64,000 nucleotides of DNA from DAITMV01 sp046318595 (GTDB lineage Bacteria; Pseudomonadota; Gammaproteobacteria; Burkholderiales; Burkholderiaceae_B), in contig JBKCTV010000023.1 in the NCBI GenBank assembly GCA_046318595.1, positions 1-64,000 on the forward strand, written 5' to 3'. The notes under the pieces were generated by a model, which saw only the letters and a list, made by a program, of their open reading frames with translations, was not told the origin of the DNA and did not search any database. A program made the position numbers and the translations under genes. Positions 56,998 through 64,000 of this stretch are shown here, piece by piece. Every line of letters begins with the position of its first letter. Within the stretch, counting starts at the first letter, position 1.

Positions 56998-58070
56998 GGT
57001 GATGGCGTCATCGCTTCTGTAGGCGCCCGGCCGCTGCTCTCTGAACGCCGCGAACGCGCCCTGCCTTTTTTGACTCCGCGTGAAGCGGTATCGGTTTCGC
57101 AGACCAGCATTTCGGCTGTGGCTTGGTGGACACATCCAGCGGGTAGTTTTTTGCTTTCAGGAATCGCTGCGCTCAACTCCACCGTCGTCTGTATGCCGGT
57201 GGGATGCCAACGAAACTGAAGCCAGCGTGTCTCGCCAGTTAGTTTTTGAATGCCCTGCAATTGTTTGAGCCAAACGTCCCAGGCCGGTATTGGCAAAGTG
57301 CTTGCTGGTCGATTGGTCGGCTTGGCTGCCGGACCGGGCGGTTTCGGCAAGCTCAGGTCTGCTGCCAGTCGAGCCTGCACGTCGGTGCGGTACAGCACCG
57401 TGGCTAGGGCCGTGCATGACATACTGGTCAGTATGAGTGTGCAGGTCGCCACGCTCAGCCGCTTGGCGATGTACTGGAAGCTGGATCCCAAGGCGGTTGG
57501 TGCATGGCGACTGTCTTCCCATAGCTGCCGTTCGAGCGCCGAGGTTTTACGCAGCGCCGCCGGAAAATCACCGTCTTGCAATTTTGCCGGATTGCTGGGC
57601 AGTCGCTCGATCCAACCCGTCGTCGGCCCGTCGGTATCTTGAATGGTCTGATGATCCAGGTTTTCCGGGGTTTCGACACACAGCCATTGGTCTGCCAAGG
57701 TGCGTCGCAGGCGTACCCGATGGCGCCCGGCCAGTTCGACCGCCGCATCGAATACGTTGGCGTCGACAGACAGCAAACGATTCGCCTGCGCCAGGCTCCA
57801 TGCGGAACCGGGTTTATCCACGCCGGACGCCGAACAAGCCGCGACCCATATCAGTTCGAGTAAAAACGGCTGCGCCAGACGTGCCGACTCGGTTTCGAGC
57901 GCTTGTTCGATCCCGTCGATGGCGCACGACCGCAACACGGTGTGCCGTAGCCAATAGCCGCTGCTACCGTCCCTGCCGTATATCGCGATGTCATACAGCT
58001 TTGCTCTGTCGACGGCATCCTCTGCCGCAGCATGGACGATCACACGAACCTGCACGGCGCGTTCGTTCAT
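56994..58070 (-). CDS. Pilus assembly platform protein (GspL/PilMN-like architecture)
   Basis: A 358-residue protein with a soluble N-terminal domain (about 1-225), one membrane helix (about 228-250) and a periplasmic domain to about 325, then a basic tail. That order is the one of GspL, or of PilM fused to PilN. I see no clear actin-like phosphate motifs, so the assignment rests on architecture and on the position directly after the GspF-like gene. The chosen ATG overlaps that gene by 4 bp; the frame is open much further upstream as a shadow. Confidence 0.6.
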   Translation of the reverse strand: MNERAVQVRVIVHAAAEDAVDRAKLYDIAIYGRDGSSGYWLRHTVLRSCAIDGIEQALETESARLAQPFLLELIWVAACSASGVDKPGSAWSLAQANRLLSVDANVFDAAVELAGRHRVRLRRTLADQWLCVETPENLDHQTIQDTDGPTTGWIERLPSNPAKLQDGDFPAALRKTSALERQLWEDSRHAPTALGSSFQYIAKRLSVATCTLILTSMSCTALATVLYRTDVQARLAADLSLPKPPGPAAKPTNRPASTLPIPAWDVWLKQLQGIQKLTGETRWLQFRWHPTGIQTTVELSAAIPESKKLPAGCVHQATAEMLVCETDTASRGVKKGRARSRRSESSGRAPTEAMTPSP

Positions 58071-59107
58071 GGCGCCAACTCGTTCATGCCGGCATACATC
58101 GGCCAGATGTAACGCAGATAGCTCCCGACCAGAAGCAGTGCCGCACCGCCCAATGCCAGCGGTGCACTCCAGCGCAAGATACGTTGTTGCCGCAAATAGG
58201 CTTTTTGGTAGTAAATTTCCGCCAACTGCGCAAACAAAGTCGATAAATCGCCGGTTTGTTCGGCGATTAATGCCAGTGAACGCGCCGATGGCGGCCAGTT
58301 CAACCGTTGCAAGGTACGTGCGAGGCTGTGACCCCGTTCGAGATCGGCCTCGAACCCGGCCAGTTGTGCTTTCATCCAGGGCGTGGCGTGCCATACATAA
58401 GCGAACTCCGTTCGTACTTGACGCAGGGTATGCAGCAAGGGGATGCCACAGGCCAGTAAAAATGCCAGGCTTTGCAAGGTATCGGCAATACTGAACAGTC
58501 CGCCCGCAGACCACCACGGGACCTCGAGGCAATGTCGGGGTGCGGCCGACTTGCGTTGACGCCGCCAACCGAGCAACGCGATCAGCGCGACCGGTGAGCC
58601 GATCAATAAATTGTCCTCGTCGGCCCACCAGACTGTGGTGGCTGGCGCCGCCGGTAAATCGGCCAGCAAGTCGGAAAACGTGAAATGCATGAACACCGCC
58701 GCACCCAGCGCGACCGTCCAAACCAGTAGCGGATAAATCAGCGCCCCCCGGAGTGCATGGCGATGGGCGTTGCGCTGTTCGCAAGTCTGTCGGTACTGGT
58801 CGATGCAAACCGCCATATTGCCGGTCGTTTCGCCGACTTCGATCCAAGCCGTCAAGGCGTGCGGCCAACGAAGCGAATCGTGCTTCAAGGCATCGCTCCA
58901 GCGCTGGCCGCCCCGTACCGCTTCCGCCTGGCGACGCAGCGATTGGGCGACCGAATCGCTCAAGCCCAACTCGATGGCGACATCCAATGCTGCAGCGATC
59001 GCCAATCCGCTGCCGAGCAAGCGCCCGATGGCCTGTGCAGCTTGCAACACGTCAGCAGGGCGCGCCCGCGGCGTTCGTTTGCGCAATGAAAACCAGATTC
59101 TGGTCAT
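58067..59107 (-). CDS. Pilus/type II secretion inner-membrane protein (GspF/PilC family)
   Basis: Polytopic platform protein of type IV pili. The 346-residue protein has the two GspF repeats: the first with LGSGLAIAAALDVAIELG ... WIEVGETTGNMA (about 30-115), the second with FLLACGIPLLHTLRQV ... LIAEQTGDLSTLFAQLAE (about 215-305); hydrophobic helices follow each and end the protein. It starts with a 4-bp overlap to the ATPase gene. Confidence 0.9.
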   Translation of the reverse strand: MTRIWFSLRKRTPRARPADVLQAAQAIGRLLGSGLAIAAALDVAIELGLSDSVAQSLRRQAEAVRGGQRWSDALKHDSLRWPHALTAWIEVGETTGNMAVCIDQYRQTCEQRNAHRHALRGALIYPLLVWTVALGAAVFMHFTFSDLLADLPAAPATTVWWADEDNLLIGSPVALIALLGWRRQRKSAAPRHCLEVPWWSAGGLFSIADTLQSLAFLLACGIPLLHTLRQVRTEFAYVWHATPWMKAQLAGFEADLERGHSLARTLQRLNWPPSARSLALIAEQTGDLSTLFAQLAEIYYQKAYLRQQRILRWSAPLALGGAALLLVGSYLRYIWPMYAGMNELAP

Positions 59108-60183
59108 ATCGCAGCCGTGTTCAAGCGCACGATCGAAGCGCCGGAGCCTGTGGAACGGCCCGCCTGGGCCGATGCCGGCTGACGCTCTTCGATGCTTTGC
59201 GCCATGCTCCAAAAGGTTCGCGGCGTCAAATCCGCGGCGATCTGGCCGAGCGTTTCCAGGCTGTAACGCTCCGCCGTCGGGCTGCCACCGGTAAACCAGA
59301 CTTCCGCCACGGGGTGGCGCGGCTTTTTATCGGGCCCACCCTTCGTCGTCGGTGTCTGCAGCAAACGCTGCGCGATGACCGCGTTCAAATGCGGCAGCAA
59401 GCGCCGCGGTTCGATCCCGAGATCCATGAGCCGCGCAACGGTGCCGAGCGCATCCGAGGCGTGGACCGAAGCGAATACCTGATGCCCGGTCATGGCGGCT
59501 TGTACCGCCAGGCCGGCCGTCGCCGAATCGCGGATTTCGCCGATCAGAATGACATCCGGATCCTGTCTGAGCAGGGAGCGCAGCCCACTGGCGAAATCCA
59601 TCTTGATATTGCCAGACAGGTCGGTCTGCGAGGCAGCCTCCCACTCCAGCTCCACAGGGTCCTCGAGGGTCATGATGTTGCCGGTCGCCACATCCAGTTC
59701 CCGCAACAAGGCGTGTAAGGTCGTGGTTTTACCAGCACCGGTTGGCCCGGCGACCAGGGTAATACCGGCCTGCTGCTTCTGTGTTGCAGCGATACGCCGT
59801 AGTGTTTCTGGGCCGAACCCGAGCCCGGCCAGCGCCAGACCGGACATTTGGCGCAACAGCCGCATCACCACGTTTTCGCCATACAGGGTCGGATGTGTCG
59901 CGACGCGAACGTCGCGAACGTCGCCATTCTGCAAAGACAAACGCCCGTCCTGCGGCAGGCGGCTTTCGGCGATATTCATCCCGGCCTGAGCCTTGATCCG
60001 TTGTATGCACGCCCGTGCCGTCTCGGTGTCGAGCGTAGCCAGGTCGCACATGCTGCCATGAATACGACAACGGATTCGGTAGCGTGCACGCTGCGCCGCA
60101 AAATGAATGTCAGAGGCGTCAACGGCGGCTGCCGTCTGTATCAATGTGCCGATGTCGTCGAAAACGCGTGGCGACCAGTTCAT
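59104..60183 (-). CDS. Pilus assembly ATPase (GspE/PilB-like, short form)
   Basis: Cytoplasmic hexameric ATPase for pilus assembly. The 359-residue protein has Walker A GPTGAGKTT (146-154), the aspartate box TLEDPVE (172-178), Walker B DPDVILIGEIRD (208-219), and the histidine box TGHQVFASVHA (232-242). It lacks the long N-terminal domain and the tetracysteine zinc loop of PilB/GspE (AQRLLQTPTTKGG instead), which makes it of PilT-like size. As the only ATPase of the operon it probably drives assembly. Confidence 0.9.
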   Translation of the reverse strand: MNWSPRVFDDIGTLIQTAAAVDASDIHFAAQRARYRIRCRIHGSMCDLATLDTETARACIQRIKAQAGMNIAESRLPQDGRLSLQNGDVRDVRVATHPTLYGENVVMRLLRQMSGLALAGLGFGPETLRRIAATQKQQAGITLVAGPTGAGKTTTLHALLRELDVATGNIMTLEDPVELEWEAASQTDLSGNIKMDFASGLRSLLRQDPDVILIGEIRDSATAGLAVQAAMTGHQVFASVHASDALGTVARLMDLGIEPRRLLPHLNAVIAQRLLQTPTTKGGPDKKPRHPVAEVWFTGGSPTAERYSLETLGQIAADLTPRTFWSMAQSIEERQPASAQAGRSTGSGASIVRLNTAAI

Positions 60184-60842
60184 GGCTGAGTGTCTTCATT
60201 CGGTTCGGCGCTGTCGGCCGACGCATGGCGAGCGAGCCATTGCTGAACTGCCGCTGGTGAGAACCGACAGGGCTGCGTACCGCACGATTGCAGCGCCCGG
60301 ATCAACGCCCGCTGTGCGCTTGGCCGATCGCCCACCATGGCATGATTGAGCCCGAGGTTGTAATGCAGTTCTGGCCAGTTCAGACCGGTTTGCAATAGAT
60401 TTCGCAGAATGGCCGAGGACTCGGCGAGTCGCTGCGCTTTCGCCAAATGCACGGCTTGCTCGAGCTGCTCGACTTGGTGAAAAAAAACCTCGTCGACCAC
60501 TGAGGTTTCGACCAAGGTGGCGGTATTCGAAGCTGCAGCGGTCTGGCGCGCATTGCTTTGCAAGGTCCATTGAACCCACGGGTTGGCTTCGCACCGCAAT
60601 CGCAATTGGCGACCAGCACTGCCATCGCTCGGGTTTTGCGACCACAGCGCTTCAAAAGCGGCACGACACTCGTTTTGCTGAACCGTCATGCCGCTATCGA
60701 GCCCATCGAGCTTGCCTGGGGCGACAGGCGCTTGACCTTGAGCGGTCAGCGGCCAGGCGGCTAGCATCAGCCAGGTTACGACCCAAACCAGCGGCAGGCT
60801 GCCAAGAACGGTCGGCCGAATCGATGCGCTTTGTATTTTCAT
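60180..60842 (-). CDS. Exported pilus-operon protein with TPR-like C-terminus
   Basis: A 220-residue protein with a signal peptide (about 1-37, ending TAQGQA). The C-terminal half contains a TPR-like helical pair (AKAQRLAESSAILRNLLQT ... WPELHYNLGLNHAMVGDR). MSHA operons contain a TPR protein, MshN, near the secretin and ATPase, and this may be its counterpart. It overlaps the ATPase and secretin genes by 4 bp each. Confidence 0.65.
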   Translation of the reverse strand: MKIQSASIRPTVLGSLPLVWVVTWLMLAAWPLTAQGQAPVAPGKLDGLDSGMTVQQNECRAAFEALWSQNPSDGSAGRQLRLRCEANPWVQWTLQSNARQTAAASNTATLVETSVVDEVFFHQVEQLEQAVHLAKAQRLAESSAILRNLLQTGLNWPELHYNLGLNHAMVGDRPSAQRALIRALQSCGTQPCRFSPAAVQQWLARHASADSAEPNEDTQP

Positions 60843-62731
60843 GGGCTTACCTGGTCGGGCTCGGTCTGCAATGCTCCTCCGACCCGGGTGATCGGTTGCA
60901 CGACGGGGCGTAACAACACAACCAGCTCCGTGCGCTGCGATTCGGTGTGTTCCTGCTGGGTCAGGGCGCGGCCGAGCTCTGATTGATTTATCCCCGGCAA
61001 GCCCTCGCTGCCACGTTCGGTGGTGGTTTGCATGAGTCCTCCAAGCAGGGCGATTTCGCCGCTTTGCAGGCGCATGACCGATTCGATCTCGCGGGTTTGG
61101 ATTTCTGGAATACGGCTGGTGACGCCGGCCTGCGATAAGGCTGGGTTGGGGTCGTTCACGAAACCGATGATGCGCGACACCGTCGGGCGAACGGTCAGCG
61201 AAACCCCCTGGCTGTCTTCGATGTGGGGTGTCACGGCCATGAAAAATCCGACCGGCACGGTGTGGACCTGGGTGTTGAACGTGGAGAATGCGCCATTCGT
61301 ACTGGTCGGCGCCGAGGTTTGCACCTGCACGGTGAAATAGACCCGATTGTCGACCACTTTCATGACCGCCGTTTGCTGATTGAGAACTGCCAGCTTGGGG
61401 TTGGAGATGACCCGGACCTCGCCGAAGCCTTCCAAGAGCGACAGCGCCGCTCCCAGGCCGAGCGCACCACTGATCGTCGGCTGCAGGTAACGCAGGACCA
61501 TCAGCGCCGGCACACCGGAGCTGGTCATGGCGCCGGGCGAGCCATCGCCGGCTGCGCCTGCGGTGCCGCTGGCCGGGTCGAACCGAAAACCGCCCACACC
61601 GGCCTGCGAGTTCAGGGACGAAGCGCGGCCGCCATCGCCATCGCTTTGCAAAGTCAGACCCAGGCGGGTCGCATCGCCGCGCAGCGCCCGCCATTGAATG
61701 CCTTTTTGATATTGCGCCGACAGTTTCACTTCGGCGACCGTCGCCTCGATGACGACTTGTTTCAAGGCGCGGCGGGTGACCGTTTCCAGAAAATTCGCCA
61801 CGTCTCGGTGTTGCCGCTGGGTGGCGTTGACGATCAGCAAGCCGCTTTCGGCGTGCATGATCACGCGCCGGCTGGTACGTCCCACCTGGGTTACCACTTT
61901 GCGGTTGATGGTGCTGTCGGAATTGACAGGGATGCTGGCCTGGCCGCTCAGCAGGTCCTGGCGTCGTATGCGTCCCCGGCTGTCGGTCACGATGCCGGTG
62001 CCGTCGGTTTGCTGGCTGATGGTCGTTTCGGTCGTTATCGGCGTCGCTGGCACCGGGTCATCCGCATCTTTCAGTAAGGCTTCGATGGCTGCGCTCAATG
62101 CATCCCAAAAATGGTTTTGATGGCGCGTTTGCACCGACAGGCTGGCGCCATTGCCATTGATGCTGTTGACCGAACTGGTCCCTTGACTGCCGGGGGTCGC
62201 CGGCGATCCGAGTTGCGAATTGACGATCACCGTGTCCACGGTGCTGCGCTCGACCGCCGGATAATCGACCTTGTAGGTCACAAAGTACGGCTTATCGCAG
62301 CTCAGCCGGATGTGGCGGCCGTTTTGTCGCACCCGCAGATCGAGCAGGCTGGCGACGTGCTCGATGGTTTGGGCTGCGGAAACGTTTTTCAAAAATAGAT
62401 TGACCGGCTCCTGAGCGCAGGAGTCGCCTTCGAAAGAAAAGTTTTCCCTGGCCGCTAAAGCCTCGACGATACTGATCGCCGGCACTTTTTTGAGTTTGAA
62501 CGAGTAGGTTTCTGTGTTCGGAAAATGCGTCATCGGCGGCAGCATCGCGGGCCGCTCCACCCAGGGTAATTCGCTCAGCGGCTGCATCGACAGGCTTTGC
62601 ACGGATAGCTGGCGATGCCCGATGGATGGCTGCTGTCTTGGGTTGGCACAGCCCGCCGATCCGCTGCTGCATGCCAGGGCAATCAGGTGAACAAGCAATC
62701 TTCGGGTTGGTGGAAAAATAGGCAGCTTCAT
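60839..62731 (-). CDS. Type IV pilus secretin (MshL/PilQ-like lipoprotein)
   Basis: Outer-membrane channel for the pilus. The 629-residue protein has a lipoprotein signal (lipobox SAGC near residue 28), an STN/N-domain region (EALAARENFSFEGDSC ... VNLFLKNVSAAQTIEHVASLLDL, about 90-145), further N domains, and the C-terminal secretin domain with GFGEVRVISNPKLAVLNQQTAVMKV, VTPHIEDSQGVSLTVRPTVS and GEIALLGGLMQ. A lipidated secretin is typical of MSHA and Bfp-type pili rather than of PilQ. First gene of the operon. Confidence 0.93.
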   Translation of the reverse strand: MKLPIFPPTRRLLVHLIALACSSGSAGCANPRQQPSIGHRQLSVQSLSMQPLSELPWVERPAMLPPMTHFPNTETYSFKLKKVPAISIVEALAARENFSFEGDSCAQEPVNLFLKNVSAAQTIEHVASLLDLRVRQNGRHIRLSCDKPYFVTYKVDYPAVERSTVDTVIVNSQLGSPATPGSQGTSSVNSINGNGASLSVQTRHQNHFWDALSAAIEALLKDADDPVPATPITTETTISQQTDGTGIVTDSRGRIRRQDLLSGQASIPVNSDSTINRKVVTQVGRTSRRVIMHAESGLLIVNATQRQHRDVANFLETVTRRALKQVVIEATVAEVKLSAQYQKGIQWRALRGDATRLGLTLQSDGDGGRASSLNSQAGVGGFRFDPASGTAGAAGDGSPGAMTSSGVPALMVLRYLQPTISGALGLGAALSLLEGFGEVRVISNPKLAVLNQQTAVMKVVDNRVYFTVQVQTSAPTSTNGAFSTFNTQVHTVPVGFFMAVTPHIEDSQGVSLTVRPTVSRIIGFVNDPNPALSQAGVTSRIPEIQTREIESVMRLQSGEIALLGGLMQTTTERGSEGLPGINQSELGRALTQQEHTESQRTELVVLLRPVVQPITRVGGALQTEPDQVSP

Positions 62732-62905
62732 GGGGCCGGAGTGTAAGGATGCCCGGCGCTTTTCCGCAAAACTCACCATGTCGGGTGGCCCTGGTCGAGG
62801 CTGACGGCATCCCCCGTCGCTGGCTCGCGGTCCGGATTTTTGCGAATTTGAAACAAAAGCTTTTGATCGGCGCAGAAGCGCTTAGCGGAAGTGTCGGTTG
62901 AGCGC

Positions 62906-62911
62906 TACAAT
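62906..62911 (+). promoter_or_regulatory. Possible -10 element upstream of mlaF
   Basis: TACAAT, 30 bases before the mlaF ATG, is a good -10 match. The -35 region (TTAGCG, spacing 18) is weak. The 209 bases between the divergent secretin and mlaF starts are the only place for both promoters. Confidence 0.35.
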
Positions 62912-62940
62912 GACGCTTTTGCAATAGCGACGAGATCGGC

Positions 62941-63732
62941 ATGACTGACTTGGCAGCACGCGTGGAGGGTCTCGATTTCGGTTACGGGGACCGCCTCATC
63001 CTGTCGGGTCTGAGTGTGGATATTCCGCAAGGAAAAGTCGTTTCCATCATGGGTGGTTCCGGTTCCGGAAAGACTACCCTGATTCGTCTTTTAACTGGGC
63101 AAAAGAAGCCGTTGCGCGGCAAAGCGACTGTGCTGGGTCATGACGTGGCGGTTTTGAAGCAAAGCGATTTATACGATCTGCGCCGTCGTATGGGGGTGCT
63201 GTTTCAGTTCGGCGCCTTGTTTACGGACATGTCTGTGTTCGACAACGTCGCGTTTCCTTTGCGCGAGCATACCCGGCTCACCGAGCCCATGATCCGCGAC
63301 CTCGTTTTGATGAAGTTGCATGCGGTCGGCCTGCGGGGTGCGCATCGTCTGATGCCCGCCGAGATTTCCGGTGGCATGGGTCGGCGGGTGGCATTGGCGC
63401 GGGCGGTCGCGCTGGATCCGGAGCTGATTTTCTACGACGAGCCGTTTGCTGGGCTGGATCCGATTTCGCTCGGTATCACGGCTAATCTGATCCGGCACCT
63501 CAACGACGCGCTCGGCGCCACCTCGGTCGTCGTGACGCACGACATCGCCGAGTCGTTCGCCATCTCCGACCATGTCGTGGTGTTGGCCAATGGCTCGGTC
63601 GTGGCGCAGGGTACACCCAGCGACATCCGCACGCACAGCGACCCGTATGTCCAGCAGTTTATTCACGGCACCCCGACAGGGCCGGTGGCGTTTCATTATC
63701 CGGCGCCGACTTTGGCCGAGGAGTTCGATTGA
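62941..63732 (+). CDS. mlaF: Phospholipid transport ABC ATPase MlaF
   Basis: ATPase of the Mla system that moves phospholipids between the membranes. The 263-residue protein has Walker A MGGSGSGKTTLIRLLTG near residue 38, the MlaF-type MGVLFQFGALFTDMSVFDNVAFPLRE, signature ISGGMGRRVALARAVA, and Walker B LIFYDEPFAGLDPIS. The stop overlaps the mlaE ATG by one base. Confidence 0.96.
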   Translation: MTDLAARVEGLDFGYGDRLILSGLSVDIPQGKVVSIMGGSGSGKTTLIRLLTGQKKPLRGKATVLGHDVAVLKQSDLYDLRRRMGVLFQFGALFTDMSVFDNVAFPLREHTRLTEPMIRDLVLMKLHAVGLRGAHRLMPAEISGGMGRRVALARAVALDPELIFYDEPFAGLDPISLGITANLIRHLNDALGATSVVVTHDIAESFAISDHVVVLANGSVVAQGTPSDIRTHSDPYVQQFIHGTPTGPVAFHYPAPTLAEEFD

Positions 63733-64000
63733 TGTTGTCTGCGTTGCTTAGTATCCCAGAGCGCATTGGAGCGCGCGCGCGCTCGTTTGTGCGTTCTTTG
63801 GGACAGTTTGGCCGGTTTGCCGGTCAGATGTCGGTTCTCTTGCCCAGGTCTTTTGTCCGGCCGCGGCTCATCATCGACCAGATTCATTTCATCGGCAATT
63901 ATTCCCTGCTGATCATTCTCGTGTCCGGTCTGTTCGTCGGTTTCGTGCTGGGCTTGCAAGGGTATTACACCTTGCAGCGCTACGGCGCCGAGCAGGCGCT
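63732..64000 (+). CDS. mlaE: Phospholipid transport permease MlaE (5' part)
   Basis: Permease of the Mla transporter, cut by the window end after about 89 codons. A short N-terminal amphipathic stretch (SIPERIGARARSFVRSLG) is followed by a membrane segment at FIGNYSLLIILVSGLFVGFVLGLQG, the conserved N-terminal part of MlaE. Its position right after mlaF is diagnostic. Confidence 0.93.
   Translation, partial: MLSALLSIPERIGARARSFVRSLGQFGRFAGQMSVLLPRSFVRPRLIIDQIHFIGNYSLLIILVSGLFVGFVLGLQGYYTLQRYGAEQA

Noticed and set aside
58071..58868. Long N-terminal extension of the GspL-like pilus protein
   Set aside because: The extension is antisense-free but lies entirely within the GspF-like gene in another frame and has no domain; the ATG at 58070 gives the usual 4-bp overlap.
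60843..61694. N-terminal extension of the TPR-like pilus protein
   Set aside because: It is a shadow of the secretin gene; the signal peptide begins at the ATG at 60842.

Overview
The window is a chromosomal segment of a Burkholderiales betaproteobacterium. Evidence for this is the continuous murein/division cluster mraZ-rsmH-ftsL-ftsI-murE-murF-mraY-murD-ftsW-murG-murC-ddlB-ftsQ-ftsA-ftsZ followed by a peroxiredoxin gene, lpxC, dciA, secA and argJ. The block ychF-pth-rplY-prs-tRNA-Gln-ispE-lolB-TPR-mutM-mutY-rapZ-hprK-ptsN-hpf-rpoN-lptB-lptA-lptC-kdsC-kefB is also the familiar Burkholderia-type order. Proteins resemble Burkholderia/Ralstonia homologues as I remember them, but with clear divergence. 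Small losses within otherwise conserved blocks, IS debris and a eukaryotic-carrier-like gene would fit a host-associated lineage; that is inference.

Layout. 0.2-4.3 kb: a possible mitochondrial-carrier-like protein, an M20 amidohydrolase, a class II glutamine amidotransferase and pyrC. 4.3-4.7 kb: RNase P RNA. 4.8-23.2 kb: a sigma70-type promoter with 10-bp-phased GTG boxes (probable MraZ operator), then the division/murein cluster, peroxiredoxin and lpxC. 23.2-25.1 kb: an AT-richer ketopantoate-reductase-like gene and dciA. 25.2-30.3 kb: secA, argJ and a Nudix-ThiE fusion. 30.4-30.9 kb: insertion-sequence debris (IS21 left end). 30.9-43 kb: housekeeping genes for translation, PRPP, isoprenoids, lipoprotein sorting and DNA repair, then sodC. 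41.2-48.1 kb (minus): rapZ, hprK, ptsN, hpf, rpoN, the lpt genes and kdsC. 48.1-53.7 kb (plus): a KefB-type antiporter and cysT-cysW-cysA-cysB. 53.7-62.7 kb (minus): a compact nine-gene type IV pilus/MSHA-like operon. 62.9 kb to the end: mlaF and the start of mlaE.

Functional themes. Most of the window builds the envelope: peptidoglycan precursors and septum (mur/fts), lipid A (lpxC), Kdo (kdsC), LPS transport (lptABC), lipoprotein insertion (lolB), phospholipid transport (mlaFE), protein export (secA). The PTS-Ntr/HprK/RapZ/RpoN/Hpf block adds carbon-nitrogen regulation and ribosome hibernation.

The items I consider most worth following are the mitochondrial-carrier-like protein at 214-1122, the pilus operon with its cysteine-rich pilin-like protein, the hprK reading frame that seems to start at CTG, the long imperfect hairpin at 32098-32182, and gaps in conserved loci (no kdsD beside kdsC, no sulfate-binding protein beside cysT, CysA without its C-terminal domain).
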